Part shown: positions 24,301 through 30,048 of the stretch, one piece after another
How positions within the stretch are numbered: position 1 is the first letter of the stretch
Layout of the letters: the number at the start of each line of letters is the position of its first letter
Assembly (NCBI RefSeq): GCF_008365405.1
Contig: NZ_QOKV01000028.1
Span: forward strand, 1 to 64,000
Direction: 5' to 3'
DNA from: Azospirillum brasilense
Lineage (GTDB): Bacteria; Pseudomonadota; Alphaproteobacteria; Azospirillales; Azospirillaceae
Length of the DNA: 64,000 nucleotides
Position numbers and translations under genes: made by a program
The notes under the pieces: model-generated
What the model saw: only the letters and a program-made list of their open reading frames with translations
What the model was told of the DNA's origin: nothing
Database searches by the model: none

Positions 24301-27169
24301 TGTCGATGCCCTCGCCGCCGACCAGCGTGTCCGCCCCGGCGCCGCCCTCCAGGCTGTCGTTCCCGGCGGCTCCGTCCAGGCTGTCGTCGCCAGCCCCGCC
24401 GGAGAACTGGTTGTCGCCCGCATCGCCGATCAGCGTGTCGTTGCCCGCCCCGCCCCGGACATTCTCGATCCCGGACAAGCTGTCGCTCATCCAGCCGCCG
24501 TGCTGCACGCCCCCATTGGACAGATCCACGGCGATGGGTCCGGAGCCCGCCCCGAAATCGACGGTGTCGATGCCGTCGCCGCCGATCAGGACATTGTGCC
24601 CACCGCCGCCGGACAGCACGTCGTCACCGTCGCCGCCGATCAGCGTGTCGTCGCCCATTCCGCCGACCAGGGTGTCGTCGCCGTCGCCGCCGTCCAGAAG
24701 GTCGCCGTTGTAGTCGTCGCCGACGCTGAGGCTGTCGTTGCCCGCCCCGCCGATCAGCGTGTCGCTGCCGAAGCCGCCCTCCAGCGTGTCGTCGCCGTCC
24801 CCGCCGTCGTAGCGGTCGTTGCTCCAGTAGGAACCGCCCTCGCCCAGCCGGTCGTTCCCGGCGCCGCCCAGCAGCGTGTCGTCGCCCTCGCCGCCGTAGA
24901 GCACGTCGTCGCCGGCTCCGCCGTCCAGATGGTCGGCGCCGCCGTCGCCATACACCGTGTCGTCACCGTCACCCGCGGTGATGCGGTCCGCGCCGCCGCC
25001 CGCAAGGACGACGTCGTTGCCGCTGCCCGCGTCGATGGTGTCGTTGTTCTCTCCGGCGTCGATCCAATCGTTACCGGCGCCGCCGCGGATGCTGTCGTCG
25101 CCGGTTCCCGCGATGATGCGGTCATCGCCGCTGCCGCCGTCCAGAAGGTCCTCGTTGCCGCCCCCGAGCAGCGTGTCGTCGCCCGCCCCGCCATGGAGCG
25201 TGTTGGCGTTGGTGCCGCCGTCCAGGCTGTCGTCGCCCAGCCCGCCATACAGAACGTCTTCGTTGCTGCCGCCGATCAGCGTGTCGTTGCCGGAGCCGCC
25301 GTAGAGCGTGTCGTTCTCGCTGCCGCCGTCCAGCAGATCGTCTCCGGATCCGCCGGACAGCACGTCGGACTGGCTGCCGCCGGTCAGGGTGTCGTTGCCG
25401 GACCCGCCGTCCAGGCTGTCGTCGCCCCAGTCGCCGGCCACCACGTCGTTGCCGGCGCCGCCATGCAGGGCGCCACCACCCCCGCCGCTGGACAGGGTGT
25501 CGTCCCCACCGCCGCCGGACAAGGTTTCGGCCAGCCAGATGCCGCTGATGGCGACGCCGCTGCCGTCCCGATCCTCCCCCGCCTCGGCGGCCAGCTCCAC
25601 CGAGGCCGGGAGGCCGTTCTCGTCGGCCGCGCCGTCGTTGCGGCCGTCCGTCACGTCGATGTACAGCACCGTGTCCGCGCTGAGGCCGCCGTCGTCGGTG
25701 ACCCGCACCGTGACGGCATGGGCGGGGGCCGCGCCGGCATCGAGGCTGGCGCCCTCCGCCACGGCGATCCGCCCCGTGGCTGCGTCGATGGTGAAGCGGC
25801 CGCCGGCGTCGTCGATCAGACTGTAGGCGAGCGCCCCGCCCTCCGGATCGGCGGCCTGCACGGTGCCGACGACCGTGCCCGCCGGCGCGGCCTCGTCCAC
25901 GCGCCCGCCGGCCAGCGTCGCACCGGCCAACGTCACACCGGTCGGGGCATCGTTGACCTCGGCCAGGGTGACCGTGACGGTCTGGGTCGCCACGCCGCCA
26001 CGCCCGTCCGACACGGTGATGCGGAACAGGTCGGTGCCCGCGTAATTGGCGCCGGGCGTGTAGGTGAAGAGGCCCCCGGCGGTCAGGCTGAGGGTGCCGT
26101 GGGCCGGCCCCTCGGCAACGGCGTAGGTCAACGCGTCGTTGTCGGCATCCACCGCGCCGACGCTGCCGGTCAGCACCGTGTCCTCCGTGCCGGCCAGGAA
26201 CTGGTCGCTCACCACCGGGGCGCTGCTGGCCCGGCTGGCGAGGCTGCCCACGTCGGCAGCCACGCTGTCCACCAGCACCTCCAGCGTGTTCCAGTTGCGG
26301 ACGGCGAGCTTGAGTACGTCGCTGGTGAAGGTCTGGCCGTCGTCGCCATGCTGCCGGATGAAGTCGCGCAGTCGGACGAGTTCGCCCGCGACCGCTCCGG
26401 TGATCTGGGCCGAGGTCAGTTCGACCCGCAGCCGGTCGCTCCCCGCGCCGCCGTCCAGCGTGTCGGCGCGGGTCTGGGTGGACAGGCTCTGGATCGCCAG
26501 ATCGTCGCCCCCGCCGCCCTGGACGAGATCGCCGCCGTCGCCGCCGATCAGCGTGTCGGCGCCCATCCCGCCGATCAGCGTGTCGTCGCCCAAGCCGCCG
26601 TCGAGCCGGTCGCCGTTGTAATCGTTGCCGACGGTCAGGCTGTCGTTGCCGGCACCGCCCAGCAGCGTGTCGCTGCCGTAGCCGCCGTCCAGCGTGTCGT
26701 CGCCGTCACCGCCGTCATAGAGATCGTTGTTCCAATAACCGCCGCCCTCGCCCATCCGGTCGTTGCCGGCGCCGCCCAGCACCGTGTCGTCGCCGTCGCC
26801 ACCATACAGAACGTCGTTGCCGTCCGCGCCGTCCACCCGGTCGGCGCCGCCGTCGCCGTACACCGTGTCATCGCCGTCACCCGCGGAGATGCGGTCCATC
26901 CCGCCGCCGCCATAGATGGTGTCGTCGCCGCTGCCCCCGTCGAGGGTGTCGTTGTTCTCGCCGCCGTCGATGCGGTCGCTCCCGATTCCGCCCAGGATGC
27001 TGTCGTCGCCCCAGGTGCCGGTCAGCACGTCGTTCCCGGCCCCGCCGTCAATAACGCCGCCGCCGCCGCCGCTCGCTATGGTGTCGTGCCCGGCCCCGCC
27101 CAAAAGGGTTTCGGTCCGCCAGTCGCCGGAAATGACTGAATTGGTGGCTGAGGTGGTCGTGTCGGTCAT
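9323..27169 (-). CDS. Giant RTX exoprotein/adhesin (5,948 residues)
   Basis: Predicted to be a calcium-binding secreted protein of roughly 0.6 MDa. Architecture: RTX nonapeptides (GGxGxDx) at about 20-235; a VCBS/cadherin-like beta-sandwich pair at about 315-505; RTX at 545-865; ten serralysin-C-like units of the DTADYSAS...VTVDL type at 865-1640; fifteen units of about 95 residues at about 1785-3173 with the HCBP-related pattern LxRxGDDLxI...TVLNHF; then RTX blocks separated by eleven LYFARFGNDLHLRF-type units to the C-terminus. A unique insert of about 135 residues lies near 4619-4752. There is no Sec signal peptide. The C-terminus (LVDQMVQAMAGVTPP, ending SWR) matches the type I secretion tails of RTX haemagglutinin-like proteins. 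AAGGGGA precedes the ATG. No HlyB/HlyD/TolC genes are adjacent. Likely role is surface adhesion or biofilm. Confidence 0.93.
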   Translation of the reverse strand: MTDTTTSATNSVISGDWRTETLLGGAGHDTIASGGGGGVIDGGAGNDVLTGTWGDDSILGGIGSDRIDGGENNDTLDGGSGDDTIYGGGGMDRISAGDGDDTVYGDGGADRVDGADGNDVLYGGDGDDTVLGGAGNDRMGEGGGYWNNDLYDGGDGDDTLDGGYGSDTLLGGAGNDSLTVGNDYNGDRLDGGLGDDTLIGGMGADTLIGGDGGDLVQGGGGDDLAIQSLSTQTRADTLDGGAGSDRLRVELTSAQITGAVAGELVRLRDFIRQHGDDGQTFTSDVLKLAVRNWNTLEVLVDSVAADVGSLASRASSAPVVSDQFLAGTEDTVLTGSVGAVDADNDALTYAVAEGPAHGTLSLTAGGLFTYTPGANYAGTDLFRITVSDGRGGVATQTVTVTLAEVNDAPTGVTLAGATLAGGRVDEAAPAGTVVGTVQAADPEGGALAYSLIDDAGGRFTIDAATGRIAVAEGASLDAGAAPAHAVTVRVTDDGGLSADTVLYIDVTDGRNDGAADENGLPASVELAAEAGEDRDGSGVAISGIWLAETLSGGGGDDTLSSGGGGGALHGGAGNDVVAGDWGDDSLDGGSGNDTLTGGSQSDVLSGGSGDDLLDGGSENDTLYGGSGNDTLIGGSNEDVLYGGLGDDSLDGGTNANTLHGGAGDDTLLGGGNEDLLDGGSGDDRIIAGTGDDSIRGGAGNDWIDAGENNDTIDAGSGNDVVLAGGGADRITAGDGDDTVYGDGGADHLDGGAGDDVLYGGEGDDTLLGGAGNDRLGEGGSYWSNDRYDGGDGDDTLEGGFGSDTLIGGAGNDSLSVGDDYNGDLLDGGDGDDTLVGGMGDDTLIGGDGDDVLSGGGGHNVLIGGDGIDTVDFGAGSGPIAVDLSNGGVQHGGWMSDSLSGIENVRGGAGNDTLIGDAGDNQFSGGAGDDSLDGAAGNDSLEGGAGADTLVGGEGIDTVAYSGSASGVTVDLAAGTGAGGDAEGDRISGVEDIIGSSHDDRLTGDGGANRIDGDAGDDTLAGGAGADTLIGGEGTDTADYSASLEAVTVDLETGTGHGGDAEGDILTGIENVIGSAFGDRLTGNGGGNRLDGGTGDDTLAGGAGADTLVGGEGTDTADYSASAAVTVNLTTGVGSGGNAQGDRLSGIENLLGSDGNDRLTGDAGGNRIDGRAGNDTLAGLGGADTLIGGAGTDTADYSASTAAVTVDLATGTGLGGDAEGDVLAGIENVTGSSRNDRLIGDGGANRLDGAAGDDTLVGGAGADTLVGGVGTDTADYTASGAAVTVSLASGTGTGGDAQGDRLSGIENLLGSAGNDRLTGDANRNRLDGQGGNDTLAGLGGADTLIGGEGIDTAEYLASANGVTVDLSTGLGTGGDAEGDRLTGIENLTGSNQADRLTGDGGDNRLDGAAGDDTLIGGEGADTLIGGAGIDTADYSASADAVVVDLAAGTGSGGTAEGDRLSGVENLIGSAFDDRLTGDGLDNVLKGGAGADTLEGGGGADTADYSGSDAGVTLDLTTGTGLGGDAEGDRLTGIENLSGSGHADLLIGDGGANRLDGDAGDDTLIGGAGADTLVGGAGIDTADYSASAAGVTVDLTAGTGSSGDAEGDRLSGVERVIATGQADSLTGDGADNYLDGRGGGDALAGGAGNDTLRVLDEGFVSVDGGSGDDTLRFEGNRLMLLGTAVNVHGIERFDLTAEGHQTLIFNEQGVRANAGGAPLYVTGDRDDFVTFKESGWRRVGTLTEGGVLYNSYRRGDSVVNVQDGVRMFGDLVLTGTPGDDVITAPSGAGHVVVFGEGGNDIVQLGSGFRHEIAHLVRIDDDLHILFDAGGGPAGEDGYARDRVTIMEHFAANGAAGAGIGGIREFVFADGVVWPVWGDILLMGGTGDDTIAIEPGFTSRTVHADDGANVIRFGEDVTAADLRLSRRGDDLEIRIAGTDRSVIAFNHFSADVLAGAGNGGIQAIELADGTRWRVSGADIVISTTGNDTTVFGLGGGEVTLYGSEGTDTISFALTIDPDRMRLTREGDDLRIAYIGSSDSWIVKNHFDGNPDGVSTIRFGDGTAWAVDNTRLIVGTGTDEVFTITAGLGGRVLAGGGGADGLVLGAGIRPTDVALSRDGNTLVIGIAGTSDRVTVLNHFDGLAAGNSGLRTITFADGTVWTIGAAEGFRIGGDTADLFTVKPGDGAVTLFAGKGFDTLSFGTGIPTDKLSFVREGENLVIAVQGSAERITVLNHFATGWGASVLENVVVGGRTWRLTDPNVLVGSAGDDSFTLAPGTGSRIVLPGIGMDQITIGQGIDPANVRLQRVGDDLVVTVYGLGDSLTVLNHFAGGASGGVHSIRFVDGNIWNIWGHQIQLGGSSTETFEARPGVGHVSIYPGGGTDVLRFDPRIDSLGTVLRRSGGDLEIVMGDGGDVVTILNHFLGNALRSVAFGDGKVWTVGGNGVQVGTDGDDVFTLTPGMGNVIVYGGGKANGDRIVAAPGVDPKDLRLTRVGDDLRVTLGADSMTIVNQFASGGVVMIPEIIFLNGVVWPIAGSTVHISGGGRETLPAGPIIYPGGPGQHLSIDADPGKTRVVRVGADLHITIEGRQDEIVIVNHFAMDGVGDLVFDNGTTWNIQGGKVLIGGSGHDEFVIQAGMGDVILYPDTSGDDRVRIVDTVDGSKIRLTRFGDDLRVTVDGTKDSLTIVNHFAGAPLEAIQRPDGTMMPLTGDKVVFGGKGPTQFLVGRDTGSQTIYTEGGDSLVFGDIDSTEVVMFRTGSDLEIHIDRTSQVITVLNYYGAIKDLTFPDGRSFDLSSRDTLIGGGRGDVFQIGKTGPAQQVIHSGGGGTINFGPDVGPGDVTLARDGNDLLVVFIGSGRTVRVVNQFAPPTEGMSRGLEAVTFSGGKVVNVWGDNVVFGDAGTDDFMILPGQGRLYVFPGGGTDRLTLGPGIAPADVRMERDGVDLRIFTDDGRIDLIAVNHFGPNGVAGSGSGLGTLAYGNGQSWTVGGNGILIGSLGNNTFNVGANSGPTTIHPGGELNRLSFTAGVPPANLRLVRIHDDLRIVSADGTVNILVVNHFENRLDEVSFPSGPSWNLGVEHVWIGGDGPSVFQLDDLGSDQTVFPGSGDTVGLPPGLDWKDVVLSRSGSDLVVVIRETGRQIRIVNHFSYSDGTTGLAGLQFADGTTLPLGELAMLGGTTGDLLTGTATDDLLLGQDGDDRLSGSGGNDTLIGGIGNDTLDGGAGNDTYVYRPGDGRDTLLDTSGFDTIEMGPGITRGGLYFARFGNDLHIRFRGRPADEIIVTGRFNLAGDGASYVERIDFADGTRFDLTRTDIALETVATAANEQLFGYNVGDRIEGGAGNDSILGYAGDDTLVGGRGADSLDGGAGNDLLDSRDDPGTDGARDVAYGRDGDDTILGGGGGDLLFGGTGNDSIDGGEGDNSIDGEDGDDLLIAGSGNDTVYGRAGNDTLAAGAGNDTLYSGAGDDLIRYGGGSDTITNEGGNDVLEMGPGIAPEDLYFARFGKDLHIRFRNSGEQIVLTGRFNGAGDGTSFVQTLRFADGSTFDVTRKDIALETVANPGSEALEGYNVGDVIRGMAGNDTIYGYADNDTLDGGAGSDSILGGTGDDSLEGGDGGDTLDGETGEDTLSGGLGNDFLYGGAGRDTLSGGDGSDYLYGGADDDVLNGDAGNDTLEGGDGNDTLTGGEGTDTLFTGLGDDLVRYDGGRETISNSGGQDILEIGGGLSASDLYFARFADNLHLRFRGRSDEVILANRFSGAGDGASYLQTLRFADGTLVDITNPMLVLDTVATDAYEKLEGYNANDTIQGLGGVDSIYGYAGDDLLDGGAGNDLIYGGADNDRLLGNIGDDRLEGGDGNDTLEGGDGNDLHYGQAGDDVIVAGNGTDYVEGGAGDDTASGGADSDTVFGGAGNDSLSGDDGNDSLYGEAGDDTLEGGSGTNTISTGLGDDLIRHSGGRDIIANEGGRDVLEIRAGLTKADLYYARFGNDLHLRFRNAADEIVLRNRFNGAADGASYVQTLRFADGALADITDPALVLETVATDGTETLQGYNVNDTIQGLGGHDTVYGYAGDDLLDGGTGNDLLYGGAGDDTLIGGTGTDQLHGDSGRDLLLGGDSNDSLTGGDGDDTLIGGLGADQYYGGAGNDWIDNSDDVGTGASANVAYGEAGNDTIIGGDGGETFGGGDGDDSLLGNAGNDWLEGNVGDDTLEGGSGTNTISTGLGDDLIRHSGGRDIIANEGGRDVLEIRAGLTKAELYYARFGNDLHLRFRNAADEIVLRNRFNGAADGASYVQTLRFADGALADITDPALVLETVATDAAEKLEGYNANDTIRGSGGNDTVYGYAGDDLLDGGLGADTLYGGAGGDRLIGGDGSDSLEGGDGADTLEGGNGDDALLGGAGDDTLIGGAGNDVIHSGAGNDLVRFDGGQDTVYNTGGDDVVDLGAAFSSGSYHFARYGADLYVRFQGMSDQLIIAGRFNGNGDGASYVQTLRFADGTLVDLTRQDLVIRTVDGSAGQKLEGYRVDDTIDGQGGNDTLLGYAGGDTLAGGTGYNTIYGGDGDDLIDGRSGQGENLFGEAGDDTVYGSAGSDRVEGGEGTDILEAGAGNDLAFGGNGDDTVIGGSGDDRLWGDLVSNTGNEVVIVRIRLGGYYLAYWPHTVLTIDGTVLLNDRVTVHYSHWDDSYIVVGNSTDYQYVLRDRSDANYLQISVVDHRWPGFNGYGGVVALGLEVNGYPFAAPGFVAEATTYTWNLEPALPNPSPNEPSGNDVVMGNDGNDMLGGGLGDDLLDGGSGHDTLLGGAGNDTLIGGTGSDQMHGGAGDDLIDNRGDPDAAGINDQSYGGTGKDTIYGGGGVDVAYGGAGDDSIHGGGGNDQLYGEAGNDTLDGGAGADALDGGDGDDLFLYAGPGQGQDSVRGGGGKDVLELGAGLVADQLYLSRFGDDLHLTFRDTGDRIVVVGRFNGEGDGANYVQTLRFADGTLFDLTAQDIALETYGIAAAETLHGYRVGDRIEGNGGNDSILGYGGDDTLKGGDGADALYGGLGNDVLEGGAGADYLEGGDGSDSLSGGTENDTLFGGAGNDTLFGGTGSNGVDGGAGDDLVVYGGGVDTIVGGGGNDVLAFGEGYGADGMRLERYGKDLHLVFAATAQRIVIANRFTSTSTGDGANYLQTLRFADGTEIDLSRPDIVITTNDDNAGHILDGYNAGDVIRGNGGTDSIYGYGGDDTLYGGAGVDRLYGGDGDDLIDSRDDTAGDAAYGDGGNDTLLGGTGGDALYGGDGDDWIDGGAGNDSVEGGAGDDRIVGAAGVDTIKGGAGNDIADGGADNDILYGDAGQDTLSGGTGNDTLFGGAGNDVIDGGGDADTLYGDDGDDTLAGGLGNNWIVTGAGDDLVLYQGGRDTITGGGGDDTLAFGEGFDAANLRFERFGADLHVLFDGLPDRIVVANRFSGAGDGVNYLKTLRFADGATYDLSRQDLVIDTRDDNASHTLDGYKVADVIRGNGGDDAIYGHGGNDSLYGGAGSDLVSGGDGDDLIDSSDDGASRDKLYGDAGQDTIVGGGGNDSLYGGDGDDRLDGLGGNDSLDGGTGADTLSGGAGSDLLFGGSGNDVVDGGDGNDALFGEAGDDTLSGGVGDDSIDAGLGDDLILYESGRDTILGGGGNDVLLMGEGFLADQLHVARFGTYLVLRFHDREEQIVIANRFNGTGNGTNYVQTVRFADGTDIDLSAQDLPLLTVGSESTETLWGYAGDDWIDGRGGNDTLFGEGGNDTLIGGSGWDELHGGAGNDLLDSRSDAVGTGFADVAYGEAGDDTLIGGGGHDQLSGGDGDDDLYGGAGNDTLAGGPGNDIYRFAPGGGSDRIVENDADTGTDRLLFDSAVDPHQLWFRKVGTDLELQLVGTSDKVTVAGWFSGTTHRLDSIEIVDGPVLQATLVDQMVQAMAGVTPPASGTTSISSGSYPQIDAIITASWR
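14255..15411 (-). repeat. Near-identical direct duplication inside the RTX gene
   Basis: Two segments of about 340 bases (14255-14592 and 15074-15411) are almost identical at nucleotide level with an offset of 819 bases, which is exactly 273 codons. Other repeat units of the gene share protein pattern but not this level of DNA identity. This suggests recent duplication or gene conversion that kept the frame. Confidence 0.75.
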
Positions 27170-27376
27170 CAGCGTCCCCTTTTCGGGCGTTCGGTCCGGT
27201 TGGGTCGAATGGTTGGAATAGGATCAGGCGGAGGGGTAAGACGCCGTCGGCAAGCGCGAGCAGGGTTTGACGACGGGTGACGGGCAAGCGGCTGTCGGCG
27301 GGCCGGATAGGGAACCGGAGCGCCTTACGTTCGAAACTGCATACCTTTGCGCGAAAATATCGCCTCAAATACGTCT

Positions 27377-27398
27377 TTGAGCATCAAATTTCGCTCAA
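27377..27398. promoter_or_regulatory. TTGAGC-N10-GCTCAA dyad, candidate operator
   Basis: A perfect 6-bp inverted repeat with 10-base spacing, in the AT-rich island about 210 bases upstream of the RTX start codon. The spacing fits a dimeric regulator. The regulator is unknown. Confidence 0.4.
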
Positions 27399-27791
27399 TC
27401 TGATGGTATATTTTCGTGTTATCAATAATAAAATTCTACCAACACGGGATTATCCTGATGCCCGTGTGAGCCATTGTGTCGCATGGGAGGGCAATGACGT
27501 GAAATTCACGCGATCCACCCGGCGAGATCGTCCTTATGCGCGTCCAACAGGAGAAGCGGATCAACCCATACGTCTCCCGCCTTCCATGGGAGAGCGTCTG
27601 TGCGAGGAGCGGGGCCTGACTCACACGAGCCTGCCGGCACCTGAGGATTTCGCCGGACCATCTGAACCAGCTCGAACGCAACCGGCGGCTTCTGACAGTA
27701 CCGCTGCTGCGGATTGGTCCGTGGAACTCCTCGACTTCGGCCCGCCGGCCTTTGAGCCGGCCTTTAAGGTGCCGGCCCTCAAGAAGATGTC

Positions 27792-27883
27792 GTCAGGTTG
27801 GCGAGCGGGAGCCGCGCATGGCAATTTGCCGGCTGTGAATACGACACCCGATCCGTACCGCGGTTTTCGCTCGTCAACCTGAC
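27792..27883. repeat. Short element with 15-bp inverted ends
   Basis: GTCAGGTTGGCGAGC (27792-27806) and GCTCGTCAACCTGAC (27869-27883) pair at 14 of 15 positions around a 62-base interior. It could be a MITE-like relic, IS end remnants or a structured RNA. No flanking duplication was found. Confidence 0.35.
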
Positions 27884-28028
27884 AAGACCGAACAAACACT
27901 CCGATAACCCGGCTTTGAGGACGAGTTGAGGCCGATGAAAGGGACGCTCCGGTGAGAAAGCGGCGTTCTTGAGGGTAAAGACCCGCGATTTTTGGCTGAG
28001 AAGGCGTAAATATGGGGCAATTTCGGCG

Positions 28029-28151
28029 CTATACGGGCGCAGTTCGCCCCTCAAGCCAAGTCAGACGTCGGAAATCGTAGGCGAGGTTGGCGGCGCCGAT
28101 CTTCATCGTCGCGCGACCGACGCCGAAGCTGGGAATGAACTCGTCTTGCAC
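28029..28151 (-). pseudogene. C-terminal relic of an IS5-like transposase
   Basis: About 40 codons remain, containing ATMKIGAANLAYDFRRLTWL near a stop. This matches the KIGxANLxYNxRRLxWL tail typical of IS5-group transposases. The upstream part in the same frame is not recognisable and no catalytic residues survive. It sits between the TetR gene and the RTX upstream region, indicating past insertion at this boundary. Family assignment is from motif memory only. Confidence 0.5.
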
Positions 28152-28314
28152 GGTTGGCCTTGTCCGGCGTCCGGCTCTCGGCGCTTCAGCGGGCGCACCT
28201 CCATGCCCGCTCGCCCGTCCGATCACCACCAGTCCGGCTTCTTGCACCAAGCCGTCCGGATCCGCCAATGCGCCGCCCCTTCCACCAGAATCCCTTCGGT
28301 GCGGATCCACAGCG

Positions 28315-28962
28315 TTACGGTTGGTCTCCGTACAGCCGATTGCTCGGGTAGCCCGGCACGGGGCCGGCCGCCAGCCCGCGGCACAGGAGAGCCGCCGACG
28401 CCTGCGCGATCTCGTCGATGGTCCAGGCCCCCTCGGGCCGATGCCATTTCGTCACCCAGTTTGCGGCGCCCAGGACGGAAAAGACGGCGAATTTCGGATC
28501 GCAGCGCAGGATGCTGCCATCCGTCACCCCGGTGCGCACGACATCCTGCAAGCGGCGCTCGAAGGCATCGCGCTTCTCGATCACCACCCGCAACTGTTCG
28601 TCGCTGAGCGACCGCTCCTCCAGGATGACGACGCTGAAGCTGTCCTCGCCAATGATCGAGATGACATAAGCGACAAGGCTGCGCCGCAACCGCTCAAGGC
28701 CGTTCAATGACGGGTCGGTACAAATGGTCGCCAGTGCTTGGTCGGCTGCGGCCAGATGGCACTGAAAGAGAAGGTCCTGCTTGTTCTTGACGTAATAATA
28801 GAGTGTTGCCTTGGACACTCCAAGAATATCGGCAATATCGACCAAAGATGTTCCGTGATAGCCGTTGCGACGGAAGGCAGCGGCGGCAACCTTATAAAGC
28901 ACCTCAAGCTTGAGGTTTCTTTGCTGCTCAGGGTTGAGGACAGATTTGTTCCAGCGTGCCAT
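28315..28962 (-). CDS. TetR-family transcriptional regulator
   Basis: A 215-residue protein. The TetR helix-turn-helix is at about residues 12-58 (LEVLYKVAAAAFRRNGYHGTSL, VDIADILGVSKATLYYYVKNKQDLL), followed by an all-helical ligand/dimer domain. The ATG at 28962 (MARWNKSVLN) is chosen because the 51 residues encoded upstream do not resemble the family. The gene is divergent from the MaoC/Liv operon at 29175. Regulators of this kind beside acyl-CoA genes usually bind CoA esters, so it probably represses that operon until the imported acid is activated. Confidence 0.92.
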   Translation of the reverse strand: MARWNKSVLNPEQQRNLKLEVLYKVAAAAFRRNGYHGTSLVDIADILGVSKATLYYYVKNKQDLLFQCHLAAADQALATICTDPSLNGLERLRRSLVAYVISIIGEDSFSVVILEERSLSDEQLRVVIEKRDAFERRLQDVVRTGVTDGSILRCDPKFAVFSVLGAANWVTKWHRPEGAWTIDEIAQASAALLCRGLAAGPVPGYPSNRLYGDQP

Positions 28963-29108
28963 GTCGTCCGTTGCCTCAGCCTTTGCGATGTGCCGTGACC
29001 CGCTCCACCAGCGTCCTTCCCTTGGAACACAACCGAGCGTTCCGATCAAGCCCCCATCGACCTCCAGGGCGTCGATTTGACTTTCAAGTTGAAAAGCCGT
29101 CTTAGGAG

Positions 29109-29151
29109 TTGACACATCGATCCGCGAATCTGATTATTGACAAAACAATCA
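29109..29151 (+). promoter_or_regulatory. Candidate promoter and overlapping operator of the MaoC-Liv operon
   Basis: TTGACA at 29109-29114 is followed after 17 bases by GATTAT at 29132-29137, a good sigma-70-like pair. A TGATT-N11-AATCA dyad (29131-29151) covers the -10 element and would suit a TetR dimer. Confidence 0.5.
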
Positions 29152-29174
29152 TGAATGGGATTGGGGGAGAGACC

Positions 29175-30044
29175 ATGGACAACGCGACGAACAGGTCGCC
29201 GCGTGTTGGGCGTGCGCGCTGGGCGCCGCCGGGATTCAAGTACCCGTCGCGCAGCGTCGCCCATTCCGCGGCCTATCAGGCCGAACGCCTGACCGCAGCC
29301 GACGTCGATCCCGCTCTTTACGGCGACCGGTACGAAGCCGGCCTGTTCGGGCTGGACTGCTTCGACTCGATGGTCGCCAGCGGCCTCGACATCGACGGCT
29401 ACGTGTTCTTCTCGCAGGTCTATCGCCAGATCCGGCCGTCCAGGGTCGGGGAACCGCTGACCGTGACCGGCTGGGTCCGCGACCTGCACCGGGTAAGAAA
29501 GGGCCACAGCGTCACCGAACTCTACCACCTGACCGACGGCGAAGGCCGCGTCTGCATCGAGACCGAACTGACCGGCCTCCTCGCCGACCCGCCGGGCCAG
29601 ACGCCGCAGGATTCCAGCGACGCACCGCCGATGCCGCGACGGGCGGAACCCCCGACCGATGGCTGGACCCTGTTGCGCGAGAAGCAGGTGACGCCCGACA
29701 AGGTCCGCGTCTTCTCCCAGGACGTCGGCAACGACATCCACTTCGACGAGGAGTTTGCGCGCCGCCACGGCTTCCGCGCCCCGCTGGCCCAGGGAATCAT
29801 GACGGCGGTCTGGCTGTTGTCCGTGCTGGCGGACGAACGCCCGCCGACCGCCTTCGACGTCGAGCTGCGTTACCTGCGCCCGGTCTTCTGGGACTCCCGC
29901 GCCAGCCTGTGGGTCCGCCGCTCCGCCGGCGGTGCCCTGGAGATGGTGCAGAGCCGCAACGACGAGGGCAAGGTCACGGCGGACATGCGGGTGAGGTCGG
30001 TGTCCTACGACCCGGCGCCATTCCAGATTCCAGCGGGGGGATGA
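29175..30044 (+). CDS. MaoC-like hot-dog-fold dehydratase
   Basis: A 289-residue protein with two hot-dog halves. The C-terminal half has the MaoC hydratase pattern FSQDVGNDIHFDEEFARRHG followed by PLAQGIMTAVWLLSVL, with Asp/His in the positions used for hydration of enoyl-CoA thioesters. GGGGGAGA precedes the ATG at 29175, which is preferred over 29109 because the latter lies on the promoter. It is the first gene of an operon with a Liv transporter and an acyl-CoA ligase (stop only 4 bases before livH). This suggests a role in breaking down the imported acid as its CoA ester. Confidence 0.85.
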   Translation: MDNATNRSPRVGRARWAPPGFKYPSRSVAHSAAYQAERLTAADVDPALYGDRYEAGLFGLDCFDSMVASGLDIDGYVFFSQVYRQIRPSRVGEPLTVTGWVRDLHRVRKGHSVTELYHLTDGEGRVCIETELTGLLADPPGQTPQDSSDAPPMPRRAEPPTDGWTLLREKQVTPDKVRVFSQDVGNDIHFDEEFARRHGFRAPLAQGIMTAVWLLSVLADERPPTAFDVELRYLRPVFWDSRASLWVRRSAGGALEMVQSRNDEGKVTADMRVRSVSYDPAPFQIPAGG

Positions 30045-30048
30045 CGCC

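Larger units (their letters stand above)
27170..28028. promoter_or_regulatory. Long AT-rich leader and upstream region of the RTX gene
   Basis: No convincing gene is present in these 859 bases. The part nearest the RTX start is a leader of about 150 bases. An AT-rich island at about 27335-27450 is the likely promoter zone and contains the dyad described separately. A small 15-bp inverted repeat pair lies at 27792-27883, and a 10-base direct repeat GCCGGCCTTT occurs twice near 27747-27768. A 201-codon frame on the plus strand (27277-27882) lacks any domain or ribosome binding site. Confidence 0.5.

Noticed and set aside
9290..27139. Very long plus-strand reading frames opposite the RTX gene (for example 9290-12403, 14891-23107, 24002-27139)
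   Set aside because: They arise because the Gly/Asp-rich repeat codons, read antisense in GC-rich DNA, give few stops. Their translations are low-complexity Val/Ala/Pro repeats with no domain or start signals.
27277..27882. A 201-codon plus-strand ORF in the RTX upstream region
   Set aside because: There is no ribosome binding site or domain, the composition changes abruptly along it, and it crosses the probable promoter of the RTX gene.
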